DNA from: Ilex aquifolium
Lineage: Eukaryota > Streptophyta > Magnoliopsida > Aquifoliales > Aquifoliaceae
Direction: 5' to 3'
Length of the DNA stretch: 64,000 nucleotides
Assembly: GCA_951799425.1 (NCBI GenBank)
Contig: OX637398.1
Location: 2,852,001-2,916,000 of the forward strand
Shown here: positions 12,391-31,101 of the stretch, piece after piece
How the letters are laid out: every line of letters starts with the position of its first letter
Position numbering within the stretch: the first letter of the stretch is position 1
Program-made: the position numbers and the translations under genes
Notes under the pieces: model-generated
Seen by the model: the letters and a program-made list of their open reading frames with translations, nothing else
Told to the model about the DNA's origin: nothing
The model's database searches: none

Positions 12391-13280
12391 AACCCATCAT
12401 CTTACTTGTAGTAGATGAGAATATGTCTGTAATCCAGAATCATATAGAAAGATGATATAGTCAAAATAAGTTTGGAACGCAAACACCAATCCTAACTAAA
12501 ATGGGCTAAGTTCTGTTAAGGCTAGGGCCAACACAAGAAGCCAACTTGGATATGAATCTGACTTGAAGTTAGTGAAAATATGATTTTGGCTTGGATTATT
12601 AACATGCTGGTCTGAGAGCCTTTTTAGCAAATGTGTCAATATGAATTCGGTTAAACACGACACAAATTTGGTTAAATCCGATTATATGGGAGTTATAGAT
12701 GGGTCGTATATTGATTGTTTTTAACTTTTGGCATTGACAGTGCTAATCATAACGAGTGCTTGGTGATTGTTTTGGATCTCGTCTTGTTTTGTTGTACTTA
12801 TAACTTGCAGGTCAGTTCTGTGTAACTTGGTTAGATGTTACCCTTCTTCTGATACCCCCTCATTGTTCATATTTGTTAGTTTCTGCAATGCTATGAGTTG
12901 CTTCCTTTTGGCAAAGTGGTGCTGTGGTCATGACCCTAGTTTATTACTTGGCTAAAAGGAAGTACTGGGTACGGTAGTGGAATCTTTTTACTGAGTCTTG
13001 CAATTGTATAATACGTCATTATGAGTTGGACCTTTGGCTTGTTGTTGGGTCTCCATGTGGAGGAGTAAGAGAGAATGATATCATTAACCTCTTCCAATTG
13101 CGGATTAGATTGGGCACCTCTACAATTGTTTCCACTTGCCCACATATGATGAAGACTGATAAACAAGTTGGGCTTAATTACTGGTCTTTTATTATGGTTT
13201 TGTTTACGTAAAAAACAACTGCGAATCCACGTGGCTGGGTTATCTATCAAGAGCACAGCACAATCAACTGTGCATGATGT

Positions 13281-13367
13281 AGAGAGAGAGAGAGAGAGTA
13301 ATTAGCCGTGCATGATGACGGGGGAGAGAGACTAATCAACTGTGCATGATTTTATATATATGTTTGC

Positions 13368-13425
<58 letters not shown>
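13281..13425. repeat. Compound microsatellite: (AG)n, then (TG)n-(TA)n-(GA)n
   Basis: AG run at 13281-13298. TG run at 13367-13380, passing directly into TA at 13381-13398 and GA at 13399-13425. Between them the phrase CAACTGTGCATGAT is repeated. Confidence 0.95.
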
Positions 13426-15720
13426 CTCTTGGTTAATTTATTTGAAGGGGATCAAATAAAAAAGGCAGGACAACCAACATAAAAAGGTGAAATTGTGGGC
13501 ATTAGAGACGTTTGTTGATTGTTTAAGAGTCCTATGCATTTCATCACTAAATCTTTTTTGTCCCCCTCTGTGTCCTCTCTCTCTCTTTTCTTTTTTGGTC
13601 TGTTTTTATATAATCTCAAAATCTTAATGAATTTATAGAGTTAACTCGGTCAAACCATGATAGGAGTACTTCTTAAAGCTGTACTGTACATGTCCTTTTC
13701 CCTATGGCTTTATCTTTCAAGTTGCCTGAAGCATATCGGCTGGTGAATGGAGGCGACAATTTTAACACGACATAAATTACACACAAAATTAACAATTTAA
13801 GGTAATATGAAACAATTGCATCGAATGACCAAGTCATAGCCAAATGGTACACCCACAACTGCCCATGGCTGGTGAGGTGGATTCATTTGGTCGGGGGACT
13901 AGCCAATCCTGTGGGGACATCCAGGTTCTTAAAATTCTGGTCGTGGATAGATGTATCACATTCGAGGTAAACATGTTTACTTGTTATAATATGAAGCGAG
14001 TTTTTTATATTTTTTTATTTTCTGGATTTTGTATTGTGTGAATCTTTACGAATTTAGAGAATCTTTTATTCGGTTTTGCAAGCATTTGGACTACGTGGAT
14101 TTTTAGTTCATGGAAAAAAAATTTAAGTGTTTGACATATTCCAACCTAAAAATCATAAACTCGATGTGGAATACAAATTATCTATGTTAAATGTTGGTGA
14201 TAAGTCTATCAAAAACTTTGATAGCTACAATTTAAAAAAGAATTAATGAGAAAAATAATATAGGTTGAATAATATATTGTAGCTGTTAATTAATATAAGA
14301 GCTTTAGTGGGGTTGGTATATGCTTATAGTGGTGGAGCTTTGGAGTAATCGTTTATCCTGGCCTTTATCAGCAATGACAAAGCCAATCTTCTTCTTATTT
14401 TTGCCGCTTGTTTGTTGATGGATAAATTAGAGTTCTTCTGACAGGGTGCATTCAACTCTTATGCATTTCCTTGCAATTTAGTATTCGGATCCCTTTAGTT
14501 ATAATTTTTTTATGATATAGTAACAATCTTGTGTTGGTCAAGACCACTTATATATAGTGGGTCTTGGGAATCCAATGATGATTTTTTATTCATACTATTA
14601 TATTAAAAAATAATTAACTATTATCATTTTTGAATAATATATGTATAGTTAATGAGAAAACACCCAGAGAAAGATGAAGAGAAGCCCAAAAGAGGGCACA
14701 ATAAAACCTTTGGAGGGGATATAAGAAATCAACCTTTTAACTTTGACAAAGATAGGTCTCTTGGTTGAGAGGATGGAAGAAAAAGATTGGTCTCTTGGTT
14801 GACAAATATACCTGATTTTCCATGTTTGCAGAATGAAAAGACCCGAGATCTTCAATCTTCTCAGTGATAGCAAACATCAATTGTTTAAAAATCTCTAGAG
14901 TAATAAGACCTGACTCATAAAAAAAAAATTAAAAATAGAAAGAAGTACAACAACCTGTAACTCTATGAGATCCATGATTCTCCAAAGGTGGAGAGAGAAT
15001 CAAAGGTGAACAATTAGAGTAAACCGAGTTGATTTCCAAATATTGATTTTAATTACTTAAAACAACAAAAAGGTGGTTAAATGGCCACTTACATTCTCTT
15101 GCAGTATCAGAATCCTGCCTGCATCTGCATGTGATTTTTTCTGGTTTAAGAGTAATGTTATTTGAATTTAATTTATGTTACCTAAGCGAATTCTGTCTAA
15201 ATTTCCGATAAATTAGGTCCATATAAAATTATTTTTGATTTAGGTACTTCTAGTGTTTATGCCTTACGATGGAAAGGGTACAACTAGTCTTTTTCGGGAC
15301 AGCGATTACTTCTCTGTGTGTCCCCTAGTTTGAACCCAAAAGATATTCATTCTTAATATCATTAAGCAATAAAATATCAGAATTGTTTATAATCAAGAAG
15401 AAGATTAGTAACCCAATCAGGCTTGCAATGTCCAAATGTCATATTCAAAACAAGTCTAGCCTCTTAAAATAATAATGCATAGTAGAGAAAGCAAGGAACT
15501 CTACTCTTTGGCTGGGTCAAACCCTTTGTATAATATGCATAATGCCTCACATAACATGGATGTTTCATCTCTCTCTCTCACACACACACACACATATCAA
15601 AGAGAAACCTCCATCTGGTTTGATATGAAAGCCCAAATAAAAAAGAACAAGAAGGTATGAACAACAGAACTTGTACAGCTGAACTCTTTCAGTTTGACAG
15701 GATCTTCCATTCTCTACATG

Positions 15721-15728
15721 TATATATA
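15721..15728 (+). promoter_or_regulatory. Likely TATA box of the ERF gene
   Basis: TATATATA in the context CATGTATATATACCAGCCC, about 125 bases before the start codon at 15855. That spacing fits a short leader. The call rests on position and sequence only. Confidence 0.55.
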
Positions 15729-15854
15729 CCAGCCCAACAGAGGAGCAAGCAAGGCAAGTACCTTCACCATCATCATACATATGCTTTCATTCACTACTAG
15801 TGTACCAAGCCAAGAAAACTAAGAAAAAACAGATTATTTAACCCAAAAAGAGAG

Positions 15855-17168
15855 ATGGCTAGGAAAAGAAAGGCTAGTGAAGGGGTGGATGAGAAAAATC
15901 CCGAAGAAGAAAACATGGGTTGGGATGAGATGGTGAAGGAAGCAGCAGCAGCTGCTGCAGCACTGGGTGGAGCACGGCGAGCTCGAAAGAGGTTTGTCGG
16001 AGTTCGACAAAGGCCATCAGGTAGATGGGTGGCCGAAATTAAGGACACCATACAAAAGATAAGGGTATGGTTGGGCACTTTCGACACGGCCGAGGAAGCT
16101 GCAAGGGCCTATGATGAGGCTGCTTGTTTGCTCCGAGGATCAAACACTCGCACAAACTTCTGGCCTTGTTCTCCATCATCTAATTCAACTCCAGCTCTTC
16201 CCTCAAAAATTACTAACCTCCTTCTTCATAGGCTTAAAGCAAGAAATAATGCTTTAGCTGCTTCATCTACCTCTTCTTTGCCCATCAATGAACAACAAAA
16301 CCCAGAAGAAGAGTATAAAGATGAAATGGATGATTTCTCAGGTACCCAGTTTACTGATTTCCTTAGAGATCCCGAAGAATTTGATTTTGACCCCAACAAC
16401 ATGGTCACTGGTGCTAATGCAGGTACTGGTGATCATTACACCACCAAAAGTTTTGACCCATGTTTAACTGAAAAAGATAATAGTGACGTGGGAGAAATCT
16501 ATTTGGACTACAATTGGGGTGGTGCAGCTAACTGTTCTGTTGGTGGTGATGGTATTATAGGAGGGGAAAGAGAAGAAGATGGCGAAGAAGAAAGCACTGG
16601 TTTAGGGTTTGCAGAAGTTCAGTCTTCTGGTACTCAGTGTTCTGGTGGTGATGGTGTTGGAGGAGGGGAAATAGAAGAAGATGGAGAGGAAGAAAGCATT
16701 GATTTAAGGGTTGTAGATTTTGAATTTGTTGATGAACTTGGGTCATGTTACTCTTCTCCGTTTGAGATTGCTGAAGAGATAGCAGAGCCCATTGTTGATC
16801 AGCAGGAAGGTTATTATGGGGATGAGCCATCAATGCTTAGTGAGGCCATGAAAAGGATGAAATATGAACGGAAGTTCTCAGCCTCTCTCTATGCCTTCAA
16901 TGGCATACCTGAGTGCTTGAAGCTGAAGCTACGATCAGAAACTGTCCACCGGAGAAAACAATTATCTGATCAATCAGCTGACCACCGAAATGCCTCTAAC
17001 AAGAATCAAGAGGAGAAGAAACTAGAAGATGATGATGAAGTGAAGGAGAAGAAAAAGAAGGAAACCCCACAAAATGCAGCAGAAATGGGGTCATCTTCTT
17101 CGATTAACGACGGTGAATTGTCAATATGGAGCAGTCTTGACCTCCCAACCATATGCTTCGTTAATTAG
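15855..17168 (+). CDS. AP2/ERF transcription factor, RAP2.11/ERN1-like
   Basis: Nuclear DNA-binding regulator; intronless, 437 residues. The single AP2 domain spans about residues 46-103 ([48 protein letters not shown]) and is preceded by a basic RRARKR and an alanine-rich [18 protein letters not shown]. This N-terminal arrangement and the [17 protein letters not shown] segment after the domain resemble legume ERN1, the ERF needed for nodulation, and Arabidopsis RAP2.11, linked to low-potassium responses. The C-terminal half is acidic, as in activators, and holds a tandem internal duplication (GGDGIIGG... at residue 230, GGDGVGGG... at 264) of 102 bp. The start is the first ATG after a purine-rich leader, with G after ATG. 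Non-legumes also keep ERN-type genes, so nodulation is not implied. A foldback element begins about 200 bp after the stop. Confidence 0.9.
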   Translation: MARKRKASEGVDEKNPEEENMGWDEMVKEAAAAAAALGGARRARKRFVGVRQRPSGRWVAEIKDTIQKIRVWLGTFDTAEEAARAYDEAACLLRGSNTRTNFWPCSPSSNSTPALPSKITNLLLHRLKARNNALAASSTSSLPINEQQNPEEEYKDEMDDFSGTQFTDFLRDPEEFDFDPNNMVTGANAGTGDHYTTKSFDPCLTEKDNSDVGEIYLDYNWGGAANCSVGGDGIIGGEREEDGEEESTGLGFAEVQSSGTQCSGGDGVGGGEIEEDGEEESIDLRVVDFEFVDELGSCYSSPFEIAEEIAEPIVDQQEGYYGDEPSMLSEAMKRMKYERKFSASLYAFNGIPECLKLKLRSETVHRRKQLSDQSADHRNASNKNQEEKKLEDDDEVKEKKKKETPQNAAEMGSSSSINDGELSIWSSLDLPTICFVN

Positions 17169-17504
17169 CTGGTACTGTTGGTGATTCTTTGAGCCTTTAA
17201 CACTTTATGCTCTAATCATGAGAAACAAAAAATAGTTTATACTAATGTATCCTTTGTTAATCTTTTTCTTCTTAGTAGTATCTTTTGATTGAAGATAGTC
17301 GCTGTAACTCTTTGTTTCTGAGGATATTGAACATGGAACTTTCGTCCTGATCTTCACATATATATATATATTAGTTATTTCTCGTGCTTGAAGACACGGA
17401 GTAATAAAAAAAATAGTCAACAATAAACATATTTGTATTAACACAAAATCAAATCACAAACATAAATGAGAAATAAATAAATTTAAGTACCAATTGTAAT
17501 GGGG

Positions 17505-18330
17505 TGAACGGTGTTAGTGGTGGTGGGCGGCAGTGGTGATGGTGGAAGACGGTGATGGTTGTGGTGGGTGGTGGCAGCCGTGGGTGACAACAGTGATGGT
17601 GGTGGTGAGTTTTGGGTGACGATGATGGTAGTGGTAGCCATGGGTGACTGCAGTGGTGGTGGTGGATGTGGGTGGTGGACGACGGTGATGGTGGTTAGCA
17701 GTGGTGGTGGTGGGCGGTGACGATGGTGGTGGTGGGGGACGATGGGTGCTTCTAGGCGACAGTGTGATGGGTGGTAGCTAATGGCGGCAATGGTAAGTGT
17801 GGTGGGGGTAGGTGACAATGGGTGGTTGCAGTGGTGGGCGATGACGGGTGTTGGTGGTAGATGTGGTGGGGGTGGGTGACAGTGGCTGGTGGCGATGGTG
17901 GGCGACGACAGGGTGGTGGTGGGTTATGGTAGTGGGCAATGGTGGGCCACAATGGTAGTGGTGGGTGCTAACGGTGGGCAACGATGGTAGTGTGATGATG
18001 GTGGTAATGGTAATAAATATATATAAGAATAACATACTGATGGTGGTAGGTGATGGCAGTGAATGACGATGGTAGTAATCAGTTGTGGGTGACGATGGTG
18101 GTGGTGGGGCAGTGAGGGTGGGGTGGGGGTGCAAGTAGGGTAGTGGCGGTAGTGGGTTGGCAATGGTGGTAGCAATTGTGATGATCGTGGGGGTGGTGGT
18201 GGGGCGGTGGGGCAATGGTGATAGTGGTGATGGTGGTGGTGGTGTGGTGGGGGTGGTGGGGGTGGTAGAGGTAGAGGTAGAGGTAGAGGTAGAGGTAGAG
18301 GTAGTGGTGGAAGTGATAGAGGTAGTGGTG
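17505..18330 (+). repeat. GGTGGT/GGTGAC/GATGGTGG minisatellite, left arm of foldback element
   Basis: Degenerate G/T-rich repeats with units such as GGTGGTGGTGGG, GACGATGGTGGT and GGGTGAC. They end in six copies of the hexamer GGTAGA-type unit at about 18266-18303. Long histidine/proline or glycine open frames in all readings are by-products of this composition. Confidence 0.9.
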
Positions 18331-18423
18331 AAGTGGTTCCAAACACAATTTTTTTTTTTTAAAGTACTTATAAGAAATAATTCCTAGAAACACTTTTAAA
18401 AAATTATCCCAAACACAATCTTA

Positions 18424-18633
18424 GGGGCCTATTTTTTCCTATTAAATTTGGGATGTTAATATTAGCCGTCGGATTAATTTTAAAGTAAAATTTAAAGATA
18501 TCTCAACCGCAAATTAACTTTAAAGTAAAATTTAAAGATTCGCGGTTGAGATATCTTTAAATTTTACTTTAAAGTTAATTCGACGGCTAATATTAACACC
18601 TCAAATTTAATAGGAAAAAATAATCCTCTAAGG
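18424..18633. repeat. Near-perfect palindrome at the centre of the foldback element
   Basis: The arm 18424-18510 contains CCTATTAAATTTGGGATG, TAATATTAGCCGTCGG and GATATCTCAACCGC. It is mirrored at 18542-18633 (GCGGTTGAGATATC, CGACGGCTAATATTAA, CTCAAATTTAATAGG). The 31-base spacer holds a third copy of the word TTAACTTTAAAGTAAAATTT. The transcript would fold into a hairpin of about 85 base pairs. Confidence 0.92.
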
Positions 18634-19084
18634 GTGTGTTTGGAGTGACTTTTAAAAATACTTCTAAAAATTATTTTTCATAAGTACTTTAAAAAAAAAA
18701 ATAGTGTTTGAAACCGTCTCACCACTACCTCTACCACCACCACCGCTGCCACCACCACCTCTACTGCCGCCACCACTACAGTCGCCACCATCGCCACCAC
18801 CACCACCATCGTCGCCGTCGTCGTCCCCACCGCCACCGATGCCATAGCCGCCGTCACCACCACCCCTGCTGCCGCCGCCATCATCACCACCACCACGATC
18901 ATTGACACCCACCACAACCATCACCGTCTCCTACCACCACCACTTCTCAATCCCACTACAATCGATGCTTAAATTCATTTATCTCTCCTCTATGTTTGTG
19001 ATTTGATTTTGGATATGAATACAAATATGTTTATTATTTATCATTTTTTATTACTTTGTGTCTTCAGGCACAAGTAATAACTAG

Positions 19085-20400
19085 TATATATATAAGAGAT
19101 AAATGTGAGGAAGAATACTAGGGTTTATGAACTATACGAGAGTCCAAGACTCCTTGAGATTTATCTATGAATCAGATATAGACCCCTCAAATATTAAAAA
19201 ATTCACAATCATCCTCTGAAATTTGTCACTTGGTAACAACTAATCCCATCTTGTTACCCTACTTTGGGGTGTCTATCAATTTAAGAAGATGACTGCATAT
19301 AATTATGTATAAGAGTGGACCATTCATCTTTTGCATCTCAAGGCATTACCCATCTGATTTGTGGACAAACCTCTTACCTCTGTGGGTTGGAGTGTAATTG
19401 ATGAAGAGGGAATTGTAAGCAGAAAGATCCTTTCTTCTATCGATCTAACAGGGATTATCCCAAACCTATGCCTGAGGCATTGATGATGATTTTCACGTCT
19501 TTCATAATAAAATAAAATACGATGAGATGAAGATCGGATGGAATAGAAACAAAGACATACGAAGAAGGGATTGAAAAAAAAATTCAGACTATGAATGAGC
19601 AATAGGAAAAAATCTTTTTTATTTTTTGCGTTGTTTCAACGGTCAGAGTTATCTGAACCAATTTACGCGCACCTCAACTAATCCCTCATAGTCTAAGGAG
19701 TTGTCAAAATTCGAAATAGTTTATAACTCGTCTTATTACTGCTTGAATTCAACAATGCTACGCTGATCAATATTTCTTACTAAATTTTTCATCCCAAGTA
19801 ATATAACACAATTTTTACTATCAAATAAATAAGTCTCATTAATATTCAATGATAAAGATTGTGCTACATCACTTAAGATGAAAAACTTAGTAAACATAAC
19901 ATCAATAAAAAACCGATATTGCTATTTTCCAAGTATATTGGCATTAGCTCACTACTCACATTAATCTCAGCTTGAACATGGCAAATTCGGCCCCATTAAA
20001 TCCCAGCAGAGTCCCATAACGGTCCCAATAAATAAATATGGTGGACTAAATAAGCTATGCATACAATTTCTCATTCTAGCAGAATTTAGCAATTACATGA
20101 TACAAACTGCAGCTTCAAATTTCACAGAGAGATTCTTAAAATCCTTAAGATCAATGAAACAGAAGTTGCAGACAGAAACGGGAAGAAAGTCGTGACATAA
20201 CCCCTTAGACCTGTGAAGGGTGGCAAAAATATAATTGGCTTCGCAGTTCGCACGATGTTTATCAGCAAAAAGAAAGCCGAGGAACGTTTGTAAAACGTAA
20301 GACCAAACTGAAAAACTAGTTATATACAACACAGGCTTTTCTCCTCCACCATTAAAAGATATTCAAAGAGAAAGGCGGCCTTTTCATGGGGATCCTAATG
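19085..20400. other. Intergenic region between the foldback element and SnRK1
   Basis: AT-rich DNA without a supported gene. The SnRK1 3' untranslated region must lie in the last few hundred bases, at about 20000-20400 on the minus strand. No clear polyadenylation site could be picked out. Confidence 0.5.
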
Positions 20401-27880
<7,480 letters not shown>

Positions 27881-27984
27881 TCTCTCTCGTAATCGTAAAA
27901 TAATAATATAATAAAGTTTTACATTATGGGATGCAAGCCTTTTTTTTTTTTTTTTGGCGAATTGCAATTTTTACCATAAAAGAT

Positions 27985-28205
27985 TTAAAAGATTTTATTT
28001 TATATTTTTAAAGATTAAATTTTATATATTGTACCATTAATTTATTAAAAGTGTGACAATATAATTTTTCTATTAATTTTTGTTATTCATTCCGTCAACA
28101 TTATTGAGTGTAATTTTTGATGAAATAAGTAATAAAAATTAATAGAAATGTCACAATATAAAAAATAATATAAAAAATTTAATCTTTAATCGTAAAAAAA
28201 ATTAA
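27985..28205. mobile_element. MITE-like AT-rich hairpin upstream of SnRK1
   Basis: AAAGATTAAATTTTATATATTG and GTGACAATATAA..CTATTAATTTTTGTTATTCATT on the left are mirrored on the right by GATGAAATAAGTAATAAAAATT, AATAGAAATGTCACAATATAA and ATATAAAAAATTTAATCTTT. The whole reads as one imperfect hairpin of about 220 bp. It lies about 100-330 bases above the likely SnRK1 leader. No target duplication was established. Confidence 0.5.
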
Positions 28206-28475
28206 AAAAAATAATTTTTTTAGGGTGTAAAGTGAGATTCTAGTCTTTTTTTAAAAAAAATTCATTTCGGATCCAATTTCGTTGCCTTTCCATTTTTGGG
28301 ATATTTATGATGTCACCCCTATGGTTTAGACCGATTTCACATAGACCCATAAGACTTCATAATTATGACACATCTCCTTTAAACAAAGAGTCCACACAAA
28401 TGTGACAAGACTCCACCCCCATACTCACTTCACCAGGAGGAGAATACGATTATGCATCTACAGTACACCAACCAA

Positions 28476-29084
28476 CAGGGGCGGAGCCAGACATCTTCTT
28501 CAGTGGGGGCAACTTAAACTATGTTAATATTAAAATTTAAAATATTCACAAAAATATAATTTTATTAATAAAACACCAATTAAAGACACAATTCATATAC
28601 ATGAGCGATATGCAAAAGGAGCCAACAAAAAAAACTCATTATAGATTTATCTATAAGACCTAACAAAAAAATGTTGAACCGCAAAATTGGGCTCAATCAT
28701 ATATTAAATTTTAAGAAAAATTTTCATAACTAATTCAAAAATTAATTTGTTCAATCACAAACTTAATATTTATCATTAAATTTTAACAAACAATCGAAAC
28801 TAACTTAAACTATAAAACAAATGAGAGGGCTAACCTATTTCGTAGCTTATTAGTTAATCTTTAAATGCCCAAATTTTTGATATCATCTTCCATTGATATT
28901 CACAAGTGAGACTCATATATTTGTCAAAATAACATAACTACCCTTAAATCTTTTAAAAAAAATTCAATGGGGGCAAATCTTTAATAAATTCTAAATTTTT
29001 TAAAATTATACTTAGTCCCCAAAATTTTTTAAAATTCCAGTGGGGGCAGCTGCCCCCACTGCCCCCACTGTGGATCCGCCACTG
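28476..29084. mobile_element. Non-autonomous hAT transposon with perfect 8-bp target duplication
   Basis: The ends are CAGGGGCGGAGCCAG and, inverted, CAGTGGCGGATCCAC (12 of 15 identical), the terminal pattern of plant hAT elements. The sequence CCAACCAA immediately precedes (28468-28475) and follows (29085-29092) the element, the 8-bp duplication expected for hAT. The interior, 609 bp in all, is AT-rich with TGGGGGCA motifs near the ends and no transposase. Confidence 0.93.
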
Positions 29085-29092
29085 CCAACCAA

Positions 29093-31101
29093 AAAAATAT
29101 AAGAAAAATTTACACTCATATTTTTTTAGATTTGTCACTTAATCATTTAAATATAAACCGTTAGACATTGAAGTCAATAAAATAAATATTTTTTTATTTA
29201 CCAAAGAAATATTATTTTTATTGAGGTCATCTCTTATTTCTTCCTTTCGAAAAAAGAACAAACAAATGGAAAAGACAAAATAGACAACAAAAGATTAATG
29301 TTATTTAGACTTAAAAAGTTGACTTAATTTGTTGACTTCATGTAACGTCCTAATTTTTCGAACGTGTTAATCATTTAATCGACCATAATTTATCACAAAT
29401 ATATCTCTAAATTTAGAGTTAGAGCTTTAATTACCTTAAAATAAATAAAAATAGTCGTTAAAATATACAAATCAATCTGTTCAAATTATATATCACAACA
29501 ATAAAACTAAAAGTTATAAATGTTCAATTTTTTGATATCTCAACTCTGGTCATATTCTTTAGATCATCCTGAAAAATATTAAAAACCGAGAAATATATAA
29601 TCCGACAATAAATAATATAATTAACGATAAAAATACGAATGATCAAATATTAAATAACTCAACGAATTGTGAACATCGAAATCATCAAACGATAAGGATC
29701 GCTGGCTTTTAAGGCGGTGAAGGAACGGTTTACTTCGGATGACTTGGCCATCTGGAATGAAATACACAGATTGTCTGTGACAAACGAGCGATCACAGCCC
29801 CATATTTACCGTAGATCTACCATTGTGGGCCATGTATCACATGACTTAATCTATGGTCATAATCATAATACCTCTTAAATTAAAAAAGAAAAAAAAAAAC
29901 TCCTTACACTAGAAAATGATGAGGATGATTGCACAAAACATAGTGCAAACAATGAACTCCTTTGATTCCAAACATTATTTTAATTCCTTCTAACATTTAT
30001 TGTTGAAATGACGTAACAAAAGCATTTATGCTAAATATATATGCATGAAAAGGAGTTCTAATATTTATTTTTGAAGATAAGGTTTGCTGCCCAGATAGAG
30101 ACTATACATCACTTGATTTATGGATTATATCAAGGTTGGCCATGACGGAATATGTTGAGACAGAAAGAATGATCAAGTTATAATTAGTGATATCTATGGA
30201 TGTTTATCCTTTTTTAGACCCGACAATAATAATCATTCGATCACTAAGATATTCAAAGACGGTGCAATCAAACTAACTATTTTGTTCTAAGGGTTAATAT
30301 CCATTTTAATCATATTGATCGAGAATGTTAAAAAGAATGAAATTCAATCGAAATCTAATTCGAAAACTTTGCTAGTATAACAAAAAGAGGGGTAAGGTCT
30401 CAACGATATACATGCAATGCATTTCCAGTGAATTATTTTTGTGTTCTATTATGAGAGCATAGTCATGTTTCAACACAAAAAAAATCATAATCACCAAAAT
30501 TATTTAATTACAAATTTTCGTGCAAGCTACGTATGGGCCCACTACAGAGTATACCGGGGGGGGGGGGGGGGGGGGGGTTCTTTTTTACCAGAGGTACCCA
30601 CAAAACTAATACTTAAGCTCCAATCTCACATGGAAGAAGCATAATACTTGCTTTTCTAACATGGTATCCAAAATCACAAATAAATAAGTTGAAATTACTA
30701 CTCACACACGTTAAATTACAAATTTATAAAAAAAATTGGGCCGGCCTTAAAAAAAAATTTAGGATGAACCCCAATTTTGTTTGGATCAATTCCAAATTTT
30801 CTATCTCATTGAATCGTAACTTGATGCTCAAAATTATTCGGTACCACACAAAGTCAGTAGAATAAGTTTTCCTAACTCAGTTGAGTAGAATATAAAAAAA
30901 CACTTAGAAATGACACCACAAATAACCAATCTCTTGACATATTGTGTTTGTTACTGGTAGTTGGGTAGAGAAGGAAAATGTGGACCTAACCTATTAAAGA
31001 AATCTTGATAATCTGGATAAAATATCAACTTATCTCTCTTTCCATCATCACAAATATACATATGAAATTCATTACAGGGACAGATATTCATCAAATTCTA
31101 A
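29093..31101. other. Intergenic AT-rich region with a 22-base G run
   Basis: No supported gene. From about 29341 the sequence TGTAACGTCCTAATTTTT looks like the start of a repeat of LTR type, but no partner copy is present. A run of 22 G residues lies at 30556-30577. Confidence 0.55.
30556..30577. repeat. (G)22 homopolymer
   Basis: Twenty-two consecutive G residues. The exact length of such a run is error-prone in assemblies. Confidence 0.9.

Larger units (their letters stand above)
11654..15718. other. Intergenic region between the channel gene and the ERF gene
   Basis: No supported gene. It contains a 30-bp direct repeat (12331-12390), two microsatellite patches (13281-13298 and 13367-13425), and AT-rich DNA. 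Short open frames here have no family features. A CT/CA compound microsatellite at about 15568-15593 lies just upstream of the ERF promoter. Confidence 0.6.
17371..19084. mobile_element. Foldback-type element: long inverted arms filled with GGT/GTG minisatellite
   Basis: The left end TTAGTTATTTCTCGTGCTTG and the right end, read inverted as CTAGTTATTACTTGTGCCTG, align. Both go on into a shared AAGACAC..AGTAATAAAAAA segment and AATAAACATATTTGTATT, and further in into AAATCAAATCACAAACATA. Both arms then pass into G/T-rich repeats (17505-18330, about 800 bases) or their complement (18720-18955, about 240 bases). The arms meet in a near-perfect dyad at 18424-18633. Both outer ends abut (TA)n, so a target duplication cannot be defined. 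No transposase is present. Structure resembles plant foldback transposons; the family is not established. Confidence 0.8.

Noticed and set aside
17505..18330. Regularly repeated units suggestive of a CRISPR-like array
   Set aside because: Units are short, degenerate and without unique spacers, and the host is a plant. This is a minisatellite.
17483..18393. Several long His/Pro/Thr-rich or Gly/Val-rich open frames on both strands
   Set aside because: They follow from the GGT/GTG minisatellite composition, occur in all frames, and have no domain.
18678..18924. Glycine-rich frame reading like a glycine-rich protein
   Set aside because: It is the complement arm of the foldback element and has no signal peptide or conserved flank.
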